This document shows, piece by piece, positions 18,857 to 27,018 of a stretch of DNA of 64,000 bases; position 1 is the stretch's first letter; every line of letters begins with the position of its first letter. The DNA is taken from NCBI GenBank assembly GCA_040510375.1, contig JBEVJC010000012.1, positions 513,090 through 577,089 of the forward strand. The letters run 5' to 3'. A model generated the notes under the pieces. The model was given only the letters and a program-made list of their open reading frames with translations. It was not told the origin of the DNA and did no database searches. This DNA comes from JBEVJC01 sp040510375 (GTDB taxonomy: Bacteria > Bacteroidota > Bacteroidia > Chitinophagales > Chitinophagaceae). The translations under genes and the position numbers were made by a program.

Positions 18857-19808
18857 TGGTCTTTAGTATCCGGGAAAGGACAGACTGTGCGGCCCATACG
18901 CGGTTGGCTGCTTCGGAAGTGACCAGGCTGTTTGGCCCGTCCAGTACCTCATCGCTCAGTTCCACATTACGTCGTACGGGCAGGCAGTGCATCACTTTTG
19001 CATTGTTGGTTGCTTCCAGTTTTTTGTTTGTCAGCATCCATTTGGGATCACTCTCATAGATTTTGCCATAATCTTTATAGGTGCTCCAGTTCTTGACATA
19101 TACGAAATCTGCATTTTTCAGGGCTTCGTCCTGGTCGTGCGTAATGGTGGCGCCCTTCGTGAATTCTTCGTTCAGTTCATAATCCTCGGGGTGGGTAATC
19201 ACGAAGTCGGCCTTATCCCAGGCATTCACCCATTGGGAGAAACTATTGGCCACACATTGTGGAAGTGCCTTTACATGCGGCGCCCAGCTCATCACGATTT
19301 TAGGGCGACGGGCCGCTGTATTGAAGTTTTCTTCAATGGTGATGATATCGGTGAGTGATTGCAAGGGGTGCAGGGTGGAGCTTTCGAGACTCACAACCGG
19401 GATGCCTGCATATCTGATAAGCTGTTTAATGTAGAGTTCACTGTAGTCGTCGTCCCTGTTTTTGAGTGAGGGAAATGTCCTCACGGCAAGGATATCAAAA
19501 TATTTTCCGAAAACGGGGGCGGCGTCTTTGACATGTTCGACGGTGGACCCGCTCATGATGGCTTCTTCTTCAAATTCCAGGGCCCATCCTTCGCTGCTGA
19601 TATTAAAAACCAGTGCTTCCATTCCCAGGTTCTGTGCCGCTATCTGGGTACTCAGCCTGGTACGCATACTGGGGTTCAGGAACAGGCAGCCGATACGTTT
19701 GTTGGCGCCAAGTGTTTTATCGGTTAGTGGAGAAGCTTTGTAAGACAACGCCTGTTGTACCAGCGCGTCTATATTTTCAACATCATTAACAGAAATAAAT
19801 TGTTTCAA
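18849..19808 (-). CDS. argF': N-acetyl/N-succinylornithine carbamoyltransferase
   Basis: Transfers the carbamoyl group to an N-acylated ornithine. The 319 residues show the carbamoyl phosphate loop FLNPSMRTRLSTQ, HPLQSLTD, MSWAPHVKALPQ and MHCLPVRRN. WALEFEEEAIM and KNWSTYKDYG mark it as the acyl-ornithine type rather than classical ArgF. As I recall the crystal structures, the residue at position 90 is Pro in the succinylornithine enzyme of Bacteroides fragilis and Glu (E92) in the acetylornithine enzyme of Xanthomonas. Here position 90 is Val (GSTVEH), so the acyl preference cannot be read from it. Confidence 0.9.
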   Translation of the reverse strand: MKQFISVNDVENIDALVQQALSYKASPLTDKTLGANKRIGCLFLNPSMRTRLSTQIAAQNLGMEALVFNISSEGWALEFEEEAIMSGSTVEHVKDAAPVFGKYFDILAVRTFPSLKNRDDDYSELYIKQLIRYAGIPVVSLESSTLHPLQSLTDIITIEENFNTAARRPKIVMSWAPHVKALPQCVANSFSQWVNAWDKADFVITHPEDYELNEEFTKGATITHDQDEALKNADFVYVKNWSTYKDYGKIYESDPKWMLTNKKLEATNNAKVMHCLPVRRNVELSDEVLDGPNSLVTSEAANRVWAAQSVLSRILKTNG

Positions 19809-19835
19809 CTTATCTGGTTTAAATATTATGCTAGT

Positions 19836-21050
19836 TTAGTCTTCCTGTTTGCCATCTTCCAAATTGCCGGTTTCCGGGTTACTATCGTCCGGTAAAGCCT
19901 CCGGTTTTTCCTCTTCCAGTTTGCCAACTTCTTCAAGGATCGCTTCGATCAGGGACTCTGCATCGCGTTTCTTCAGAGCAAGGGAGGGGAGAAGCCGGAT
20001 CACGTTTGGTTTTGCTTCACCGGTAAAAATTTTTTGTTCAAACAATAAATTCTTTTTAAGGTCAGCCAGTTTGGCACTCACATCGAAGCCGATCATCAGG
20101 CCACGGCCGCGAACGTTCTCTATACCTGGGATCTTTGCCAGTTCATCTTTCAGGTATTTGCCGATCATCACGGCATTTCCCATCAGCTTTTCTTCTTCGA
20201 TTGTTTCAAGTACAGCAAGGCAGGCAGCACAGGCAAGCGGGTTGCCACCAAAAGTAGTACCCAGCTGGAAATATTTTGGTTTTATAAACGGTGCGATGAT
20301 CAGTCCTGCCACAGGAAAACCATTACCCATTCCCTTGGCCATTGTGTAGATGTCGGCATTAACACCGGCGAAGTCGTGGCTGAAAAACTTTCCACTCCTT
20401 CCAAAACCGCACTGCACTGCATCGGCAATATATATGGAACCATATTTATCACAAAGGGAGCGGATGAGTTTCAGGAAAGATTCGTTTGCCACGTTGATGC
20501 CACCCACACCCTGGATCCCTTCAATGATTACGGAAGAAATTTCGTTGCCGTGTTTTTTAAATGCGGCCTGCAATGCAGCTTCATCATTAAAAGGAAGGAA
20601 GATCACATTTTCGTTCTCGTTAACAGGGGCAACATAATTTTTATTGTCGGTTACCGCTACTGCGAGGGAAGTGCGGCCATGGAAGGATTTGGAGAAAGCG
20701 ATAATTTTTTTGCGGTCGTTATGGAAGGACGCGAGTTTAAGAGCGTTTTCATTTGCTTCAGCACCGCTGTTACAAAGGAACAGCTGGTAATCTTCCTTGC
20801 CGGAAACCTTGCCCAGTTTGGCGGCAAGTTCCTGCTGGATCGGCATCTTAACCGAGTTGGAATAGAAGGCGATCTTTTCAAGCTGGTCTTCGATCCGTTT
20901 CACCCAATGAGGATGTGTATGTCCGATACTGATCACAGCGTGGCCACCATATAGGTCGAGGTACTGTTCGCCGTTGCTATCCCATACGTAGGAGCCCTTG
21001 GCTTTTACAATTGAAACGTCTTGCAGTGGATAGACATCGAAAAGATTCAT
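19836..21050 (-). CDS. argD: Acetylornithine aminotransferase, class III PLP enzyme
   Basis: Converts N-acyl-glutamate semialdehyde to N-acyl-ornithine with glutamate as amino donor. The 404-residue protein has DLYGGHAVISIGHTHP, CNSGAEANENALKLA, the cofactor Asp in ADAVQCGFGRSG and the PLP lysine in TMAKGMGNGFPV. The fold ends near residue 380; after it is a strongly acidic tail of about 26 residues (EEEKPEALPDD ... EDGKQED) that I do not associate with the family. A 119-base gap separates it from argC upstream, the largest in the operon. Confidence 0.93.
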   Translation of the reverse strand: MNLFDVYPLQDVSIVKAKGSYVWDSNGEQYLDLYGGHAVISIGHTHPHWVKRIEDQLEKIAFYSNSVKMPIQQELAAKLGKVSGKEDYQLFLCNSGAEANENALKLASFHNDRKKIIAFSKSFHGRTSLAVAVTDNKNYVAPVNENENVIFLPFNDEAALQAAFKKHGNEISSVIIEGIQGVGGINVANESFLKLIRSLCDKYGSIYIADAVQCGFGRSGKFFSHDFAGVNADIYTMAKGMGNGFPVAGLIIAPFIKPKYFQLGTTFGGNPLACAACLAVLETIEEEKLMGNAVMIGKYLKDELAKIPGIENVRGRGLMIGFDVSAKLADLKKNLLFEQKIFTGEAKPNVIRLLPSLALKKRDAESLIEAILEEVGKLEEEKPEALPDDSNPETGNLEDGKQED

Positions 21051-21169
21051 GCTGGAAATTTATTGCGATCGGTCGTCAAAGCTTTCGCCTCACTTTGATT
21101 CGCGTTGTTTGAAATTCGGATTATGTATTGATCGTATGGCAAACCGGAAACAGCTTTCGTTGCGTACCG

Positions 21170-22153
21170 TTAAAAATAATTCGCTTTCAGTCTCAGTCCG
21201 GTTTGTTCGTCCAGCCCAAGTACCAGGTTCATGTTTTGTACAGCCTGTCCGCTGGCTCCCTTCAACAGGTTGTCCAGTGCAGAATGTACCACCAGTTTAT
21301 TACCCGCTTTTTCCAGCTGGATCACAACCTTGTTGGTATTCACCACCTGTTTCAGGAAAATTGGTTCTTTACTTACAGCTACAAAGGGGTGGCCGGAATA
21401 ATAATCATTAAAAAGAACAAACAATTCAACCGCGCTCAGGTCGGTGGCGATGGTGGAGCTGACAAAAATCCCCCGGGTGAAATCGCCCCGCCAGGGTACA
21501 AAATTAAGGTCTATCCCGCCATCTGGTTCCAGTTGCAGCAATGATTCACCGATCTCTGCAAGGTGTTGGTGTGTAAGTGTTTTATAAGCCTGGATATTGT
21601 TCGACCTCCAGCTGAAATGGGAAGAGGCGGATAAAGACTGCCCTGCACCGGTGGATCCGGTGATCCCTGTTGTATAAATGTCCTTAAGGAGACCTTCTTT
21701 AGCCAGTGGCAGCAGGCCCAGCTGGATGGTAGTGGCGAAACATCCCGGGTTGGCAATATTGCCTGCCTTGCGGATCTTGTCGCGGTTCAGTTCGGGAAGT
21801 CCGTACACAAATTTCCGGTCGCCAATGGAAGACTGGGCCGATAAACGGAAATCATTGGCCAGGTCAATAATCCTGACAGACGCCGGGAACTTATTTTCTT
21901 CCAGGAATTTCCTTGACTCGCCATGTCCCAGGCAAAGGAACAGGATGTCGATACCGGTTTTTAATTCATCGGTAAACCGGAGATCGGTATCACCAAGAAG
22001 ATCCTGGTGCACGGTATAAACCGGCTGGCCGGCATTACTGCGGCTATGGATAAAGGAAAGATTAACGCCAGGGTGGTTGACGAGTAAACGAATAAGTTCG
22101 CCACCGGTATATCCTGCGCCACCAATGATCCCAACATTTGCTTTACTTTCCAT
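21170..22153 (-). CDS. argC: N-acetyl-gamma-glutamyl-phosphate reductase
   Basis: NADPH-dependent reductase making N-acyl-glutamate semialdehyde. The 327 residues start with the nucleotide loop VGIIGGAGYTGGELIRLL, have the catalytic cysteine in NPGCFATT and the late TGSTGAGQ stretch. The ATG at MESKANVG was chosen; one four codons earlier is possible. Its start lies inside the last codons of argG (11-base overlap), a sign of coupling. Confidence 0.94.
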   Translation of the reverse strand: MESKANVGIIGGAGYTGGELIRLLVNHPGVNLSFIHSRSNAGQPVYTVHQDLLGDTDLRFTDELKTGIDILFLCLGHGESRKFLEENKFPASVRIIDLANDFRLSAQSSIGDRKFVYGLPELNRDKIRKAGNIANPGCFATTIQLGLLPLAKEGLLKDIYTTGITGSTGAGQSLSASSHFSWRSNNIQAYKTLTHQHLAEIGESLLQLEPDGGIDLNFVPWRGDFTRGIFVSSTIATDLSAVELFVLFNDYYSGHPFVAVSKEPIFLKQVVNTNKVVIQLEKAGNKLVVHSALDNLLKGASGQAVQNMNLVLGLDEQTGLRLKANYF

Positions 22154-23354
22154 ATCCGTTTTCATTGTCGGTTTTGACCAGGTGATACATCATGGTCTGG
22201 TTACCAAAAATCCGGCTGAAGCCTTTTACGTCTTCACCGGTAAAACCGGTATTCATTTCACCATATTTTCCAAACCTGCTGTTCATCAGGTCGTATTTAC
22301 TTTCAATACCAATCACCTGGAAACGATAGGGCTGGAGGAGTACAAACACATCACCGGTTACATTACGCTGGCTTGTTTCCAGGTAGGCTTCTATATCGCG
22401 CATCACCGGATCAAGGATCTGGCCTTCGTGTAACCAGTTGCCATAAAATGTGGCAAGCTGGTCTTTCCAGTTCAGCTGCCATTTTGTAAGCACATGTTTT
22501 TCCAGTGCATGGTGTGCCTTGATAATAACCATGGGCGCTGCAGCTTCAAAACCAACACGCCCCTTGATACCGATAATGGTATCACCCACATGGATATCAC
22601 GGCCAATGCCGAATGGTCCTGCAATTGCCTGAAGCGACCGGATTGCATCGGAAGGATGTTTGTATGAATGATCGTTGACACCGGTCAGTTGTCCCTTTTC
22701 AAAATGTAATTTAACTTCTTCCGGATCGGTCTTTGTTACCTGGGTTGGCCAGGCTTCTTCGGGCAGCACTCCTTTCGATGAAAGAGTTTCCTTTCCACCT
22801 ACACTGGTTCCCCACAGACCTTTGTTTATTGAGTACGCCGCTTTTTCAAAATTCATATCCACCCCTTTTTCACGGAGGTATTCGATCTCGGCCTCGCGGC
22901 TCAGTTTAAGATCGCGGATCGGGGTGATGATCTCCACACCTGGGATCATCACATGGAAGATCATATCAAAACGAACCTGGTCATTACCCGCACCGGTACT
23001 TCCGTGCGCCACTGCGTCTGCGCGGATTTCCTCTGCATATGACGCGATGTGTAAAGCCTGGCTCAGCCGTTCTGCCGATACACTCAGCGGATAAGTATTA
23101 TTCTTCAGTACGTTTCCGTAAATAAGATATTTCAGAATGCTATCGTAATAGCTGTGAACAGCATTAACTGTTTTATGGGATTTGACCCCGAGTTTATAGG
23201 CATGTGCTTCCACCGCACGCAATTCATCTTCTGTAAAACCACCTGTATCCACGATGATACTATGCACTTCATATCCGAGATCGCCCGCGAGATATTTAAC
23301 GCAAAACGATGTATCCAATCCTCCACTGAAACCTAAAACGACTTTTTTTGACAT
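22143..23354 (-). CDS. argG: Argininosuccinate synthase
   Basis: ATP-dependent ligation of citrulline and aspartate. The 403-residue protein begins with the PP-loop GFSGGLDTSF and has AVAHGSTGAGNDQVRF and TYPLSVSAERL. It is the second gene of the arginine operon. Its position at the operon front, before the genes that act earlier in the pathway, matches arrangements I recall from other Bacteroidota. Confidence 0.93.
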   Translation of the reverse strand: MSKKVVLGFSGGLDTSFCVKYLAGDLGYEVHSIIVDTGGFTEDELRAVEAHAYKLGVKSHKTVNAVHSYYDSILKYLIYGNVLKNNTYPLSVSAERLSQALHIASYAEEIRADAVAHGSTGAGNDQVRFDMIFHVMIPGVEIITPIRDLKLSREAEIEYLREKGVDMNFEKAAYSINKGLWGTSVGGKETLSSKGVLPEEAWPTQVTKTDPEEVKLHFEKGQLTGVNDHSYKHPSDAIRSLQAIAGPFGIGRDIHVGDTIIGIKGRVGFEAAAPMVIIKAHHALEKHVLTKWQLNWKDQLATFYGNWLHEGQILDPVMRDIEAYLETSQRNVTGDVFVLLQPYRFQVIGIESKYDLMNSRFGKYGEMNTGFTGEDVKGFSRIFGNQTMMYHLVKTDNENGYGK

Positions 23355-23368
23355 CTGCTAACCCTGAT

Positions 23369-24100
23369 TTAAAAATGTAAAAAGTAATGCAGCAATGATT
23401 TTCTTGGGCGGCCGCTGCCCCCTCTGTTATCTTTATCTTTTTTTTCGTTGTCTTTCTTCATGAATGGTGCCAGTAGTTTCCATTGTTTAAAACGCAGCAG
23501 GCGTTCGAAAAGTTTTGCGTTGTCCTGGAAGTACTCCTTTGTTTCCTCGGGTTCATAATGATCCTTCGGATCGAAGAGCATGGCTGTACACATACAGTTC
23601 TTACGATCCTTCCCCATCAGGATCTCGTAGTTCACACAACTTTTACAACCGGCCCAGAAAGCTTCATCCTGTGTGAGCTCTGAATAAGTAACAGGTTCGT
23701 AGCCGAGATCGCTGTTGATCTTCATTACTGCAAGTCCGGTGGTAAGTCCGAAAATTTTTGACTCCGGATATTTTTCCCGGGAAAGTTTGAAGATGCGTTC
23801 CTTGATGGATTTTGCCACGCCGCTTTTTCGAAAAGCCGGTGCAACGATCAGGCCACTGTTGGCAACATATTCGCCATGGCTCCAGGTTTCGATATAACAA
23901 AACCCTACCCATTCGCCGGTAGCTGTAACCGCGATCACGGCCTTGCCTTCGCCGATTTTATCTTCAATGTATTGGGGCGATCGTTTTGCAATGCCGGTAC
24001 CGCGGGCCCTGGCCGAAGCTTCCATTTCGTCGGTGATGATCGTCGAGTATTTTTTATCATCAAGAGTCGCAACTCTTACAATGATCTGTTGATTGTCCAC
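23369..24100 (-). CDS. GNAT N-acetyltransferase, candidate glutamate N-acetyltransferase (ArgA-like)
   Basis: First gene of the arginine operon, 243 residues from a GTG start that follows the family-like MDNQQIIVRVATLDD. The GNAT core has YIETWSHGEYVANSGLIVAPAFRKSGVAKSI, with the acetyl-CoA loop R-K-S-G-V-A-K. Since no other glutamate acetylation gene (argA or argJ) is in the operon, making N-acetylglutamate is the likely job (inference). Beyond the core is an unusual stretch with four cysteines (CKSC, then CMC about 17 residues later) that could bind a metal, and a basic C-terminal tail (FMKKDNEKKDKD). No exact promoter box was found upstream. Confidence 0.75.
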   Translation of the reverse strand: MDNQQIIVRVATLDDKKYSTIITDEMEASARARGTGIAKRSPQYIEDKIGEGKAVIAVTATGEWVGFCYIETWSHGEYVANSGLIVAPAFRKSGVAKSIKERIFKLSREKYPESKIFGLTTGLAVMKINSDLGYEPVTYSELTQDEAFWAGCKSCVNYEILMGKDRKNCMCTAMLFDPKDHYEPEETKEYFQDNAKLFERLLRFKQWKLLAPFMKKDNEKKDKDNRGGSGRPRKSLLHYFLHF

Positions 24101-24403
24101 TATTAAAAGAATTAGAATAAAAGGGCCACCATTCCTAAAAAACAAATTACGGGGAGAAATTCACTGACAGGGACCAGGTGAGGGGTTCGTCCTGTCAGAA
24201 TTCAGGACGGCGTCGAGGGAGGCAAAAGGTGAACAGGTCGTAACCTACGGCATATACGCCACTGGTTATAGGTGCGTGAAAGGCAAACTGCTTGGTATGT
24301 GTCAATATATTGTTCACGTTTACAAAACAATTGTAAATTGAGGTGTAAAGGTATATCAATAAATCAATTGACGACATAAAATTTTTGTTACAAAAACCCG
24401 GCT
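24101..24403. other. Divergent intergenic region before the arginine operon
   Basis: About 300 bases between the arginine operon and a plus-strand membrane protein. It has an 8-bp inverted repeat (24165-24172 with 24192-24199, spacer 19) and a TTACA/TGTAA inverted repeat (24320-24324 with 24332-24336). The first lies about 65 bases upstream of the GNAT start and could be a hairpin or operator, but there is no independent support. I saw no exact TAnnTTTG box in either direction and no coding frame. Confidence 0.4.
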
Positions 24404-24823
24404 ATGGAAGGTATAAAACCTGCTAAACGATCCAATTTTTCCGGTATCCGGAAGTTTGTACTAACAGTTGTTATTTTAGTGGTGCTGGTACTTGCCGGTT
24501 TCGTCTACTGGAAATACTATTTCCCCTATACCAGTGACGGGGTGAAATCGGGTTACCTGAACTTCGCAGTAAGAAAGGGGCAGATCTTCAAAACCTACGA
24601 GGGCAAACTGATCCAGGAAGGGATCCGCAGCCGGACTGCAGGAGCGATCCAGTCAAACGAATTTGAATTTTCTATCAGGGACAAAGCGGTGTTTGAGGTG
24701 CTCAAGCTGAACAGCGGAAAGATCTTCGACCTGCATTATAAAGAGTACAACGGGGTGCTTCCCTGGAGAGGTAATAGCCGGTACATAGTGGATAGTATTA
24801 TCAGTATGAGGGCGCCAAATTAG
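24404..24823 (+). CDS. Small single-pass membrane protein, conserved in Bacteroidota
   Basis: A 139-residue protein of unknown function. A basic N-terminus precedes one transmembrane helix (VLTVVILVVLVLAGFVYW, residues 22-39); the remainder is soluble and contains GYLNFAVRKGQIFKTYEGKL. Similar small proteins in Bacteroidota databases are, as I recall, sometimes mislabelled 6-phosphogluconate dehydrogenase; nothing here supports that activity. It is transcribed alone, convergent with the RsmI-like gene. Confidence 0.7.
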   Translation: MEGIKPAKRSNFSGIRKFVLTVVILVVLVLAGFVYWKYYFPYTSDGVKSGYLNFAVRKGQIFKTYEGKLIQEGIRSRTAGAIQSNEFEFSIRDKAVFEVLKLNSGKIFDLHYKEYNGVLPWRGNSRYIVDSIISMRAPN

Positions 24824-24906
24824 GTCGCACTGTCACCCAATGGACAATCAACTGCATAATTTGTTAACGGCTTCAGTAAAGAAGTCGCAGGACACTTGCG
24901 TATCCT

Positions 24907-25611
24907 TTACCCCGCCATCAATAAAAAAATAGCCGGACGTTTATGCAGGTCTGTCTTTTCATTTCTCCAGGAGGCGATAGTCCTGGTCTTCACCCATTCT
25001 TTCTCGCCTGTCAGGTCTGCAGCAATGCATAACAGGGTAGAGTCGGCCGCATTTTTAAGGATCGTTTCAATCAGCTGGTTATTCCTGTAAGGCGTTTCTA
25101 TAAAAATCTGGGTGCAGTTGTTTTTTTTAGAATCCAGTTCCAGGTCGCGGATTGCTTTAATGCGCAGCTGGTTATCGATTGGCAGGTAGCCGGTGAAACG
25201 GAACTGCTGGCCATTCATGCCACTGGCCATCAGAGCCAGCAGTATGGAACTGGGTCCGGTCAATGGTTTTACCAGTGCATCCAGCCGCTGTGCGGCAGCC
25301 ACCAGGATTTGTCCCGGATCGGCCACACCCGGGCAGCCGGCTTCACTGATGATACCGATATTCAGTCCCGACTTCAGTCGCTCATTAAACATTTCAACCA
25401 CTTCCCCTTCGGCTTTGTGAATAGTGAACCATTGGTAATCGTCGATTACCATTTCTTTCCACCATGATTTCAGGAACCTTCTTGCTGTGCGTTCATTCTC
25501 CACAAAAAATACCTGGCATTGTTTCACCGCATCAAGCACATAGGGTGGGATGGCAGCCATTCCATTCTCATCGAGCACGGTCGGGATCAGGTACACTGTT
25601 CCGGTAGCCAT
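24907..25611 (-). CDS. RsmI-like tetrapyrrole-methylase-fold SAM methyltransferase
   Basis: A 234-residue SAM-dependent methyltransferase of the tetrapyrrole methylase fold, closest to RsmI, which 2'-O-methylates 16S rRNA C1402. It has the YLIPTVLDENG N-terminus, the GIISEAGCPGVADPG loop, PLTGPSSILLALMASG and FIETPYRNNQLIE, all RsmI-like. It is shorter than typical RsmI because the C-terminal extension is absent, so the rRNA target is not certain. Its start is 2 bases from the end of the EI24 gene, implying cotranscription. Confidence 0.8.
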   Translation of the reverse strand: MATGTVYLIPTVLDENGMAAIPPYVLDAVKQCQVFFVENERTARRFLKSWWKEMVIDDYQWFTIHKAEGEVVEMFNERLKSGLNIGIISEAGCPGVADPGQILVAAAQRLDALVKPLTGPSSILLALMASGMNGQQFRFTGYLPIDNQLRIKAIRDLELDSKKNNCTQIFIETPYRNNQLIETILKNAADSTLLCIAADLTGEKEWVKTRTIASWRNEKTDLHKRPAIFLLMAG

Positions 25612-25613
25612 AA

Positions 25614-26360
25614 TTATTTTTTTACTTTGTGAACGGTGAGTGTGCCTGCAACAATTGCATAGGCAGGGGCAACAACAATCACCACATGCAGGAGATAGAA
25701 AAGTATCCCGTTACCGGTAGCAAGGCCTTTATGTTGTCCGATGAAATGGATGGCCTGCGGCCGCGTGTAACCATTACGTGCGAAACCATAGTCGAGCATG
25801 GAGAATCCATAGTAATAACATTCCATGAGCAATACCACCAGGGGCATAATCCATCCAATAATGGGGATCAGCGAAAGGAACAGCAGGGCTACAAGGTAAA
25901 ATGTTTGCCAGCCACAGTTGCGCAGGGCAGTGAGGATGCCTCTTGCCGATTCGGATTTGATATTTTTCCAGGACGGATTTTCCTGTTCATGTCCTTCAAT
26001 AATGGATTCGGTCTTCCTGCTCAGCATGGCAAACAGCGGGGAACCGATGATCAGGCAGATATATTTGAAAAAGGAAAAATAAAAAAGCAGCAGGGTTAAC
26101 CAGAACATCAGTCCCGAAAGGGTGAACAGGAAACCCAGGAAGCTGCTCTGTAATTGCTGGATCCAGTCGCTCAATCCGAGGATATGGGTAATATATTCCA
26201 GTACACTGGTGGCCGACTGGACGAAAAAATACATGCCGGTTATAAAAAGAATAGCATAGATCAGGCCAGGGATCAGCACCCATCTCCATAACTTATGCTG
26301 GATAATAAAGCGGTGTGCTTCCCCCCAGGATTGGGCGGTTATGACAATTTCTTTAAGCAA
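25614..26360 (-). CDS. EI24/CysZ-like integral membrane protein
   Basis: A 248-residue membrane protein of the EI24 domain family (CysZ/DUF540-like). Five or so hydrophobic segments alternate with basic loops; the LIIGSPLFAMLSRKTESIIEG stretch and the final LLMECYYYGFSMLDYGFAR region are typical of the family. E. coli CysZ imports sulfate, but many EI24 proteins have no proven substrate. It starts the two-gene unit with the RsmI-like gene and is divergent from the glycosylase gene, with a 42-base gap. Confidence 0.72.
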   Translation of the reverse strand: MLKEIVITAQSWGEAHRFIIQHKLWRWVLIPGLIYAILFITGMYFFVQSATSVLEYITHILGLSDWIQQLQSSFLGFLFTLSGLMFWLTLLLFYFSFFKYICLIIGSPLFAMLSRKTESIIEGHEQENPSWKNIKSESARGILTALRNCGWQTFYLVALLFLSLIPIIGWIMPLVVLLMECYYYGFSMLDYGFARNGYTRPQAIHFIGQHKGLATGNGILFYLLHVVIVVAPAYAIVAGTLTVHKVKK

Positions 26361-26364
26361 TGAC

Positions 26365-26372
26365 TAATTTTG
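26365..26372 (+). promoter_or_regulatory. -7 promoter box for the DNA glycosylase gene
   Basis: TAATTTTG is an exact match to TAnnTTTG and lies 30 bases before the chosen glycosylase start, giving a leader of about 24 bases. There is no obvious TTTG at -33, where the 5' end of the divergent EI24 gene lies. Confidence 0.45.
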
Positions 26373-26402
26373 TGCGGTAAATATAATAAGAGAACAGCTA
26401 CA

Positions 26403-27017
26403 ATGGCGTCATTAAAAAAGATCCCGCTTTCATTTTACCAGCGCGATGATGTATTGCTGGTGGCCCGTGAATTAATGGGCAAGATCCTCGTTACAAACCG
26501 CAACGGGATCCGTACATCCGGCCGCATTGTGGAGCTGGAAGCGTATGCAGGTGAGCACGATAAAGCATCACATGCAGTTGGTGGCCGTCGCACCGCACGT
26601 ACCGAAGTCATGTATGAAGAAGGAGGTCTCGCCTATGTATACCTCTGTTACGGGATCCATCATCTCTTTAATGTTATTACAAATAAAAAAGACCGGCCGC
26701 ATGCGATCCTTGTCAGGGCTATCGAACCGATCGACGGAATAACCGATATGCTCATCCGCACCGGGAAAAAAAAGGCTGATTATACGCTCACCCGTGGTCC
26801 GGGTAATGTGAGCAAGGCTCTTGGCATTCATACCATTGATACACGCACACCGCTCAATGGCAACGAGATTTACCTGGCTGACGATGGTTTCCGTTATCCG
26901 AAAGATTTAATCGGTACCTCACCAAGGATCGGTGTCGATTACGCGGGCGAGGATGCAAAACTGCCCTACCGGTTTTATGTAAAGGGTAACCCGTATGTAA
27001 GTGGTAAGCCGAAGTGA
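26403..27017 (+). CDS. DNA-3-methyladenine glycosylase (AAG/MPG type)
   Basis: Base-excision repair enzyme that removes alkylated purines. The 204 residues carry the catalytic Glu region GRIVELEAYAGEHDKASHA, the intercalating loop stretch YVYLCYGIHHLFNV, ILVRAIEP, and TRGPGNVSKALGI. The start MASLKKIPL was chosen over an ATG 33 bases upstream, which lies too close to the -7 box. The stop is one base from the convergent symporter stop, with no terminator between. Confidence 0.93.
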   Translation: MASLKKIPLSFYQRDDVLLVARELMGKILVTNRNGIRTSGRIVELEAYAGEHDKASHAVGGRRTARTEVMYEEGGLAYVYLCYGIHHLFNVITNKKDRPHAILVRAIEPIDGITDMLIRTGKKKADYTLTRGPGNVSKALGIHTIDTRTPLNGNEIYLADDGFRYPKDLIGTSPRIGVDYAGEDAKLPYRFYVKGNPYVSGKPK

Positions 27018-27018
27018 A

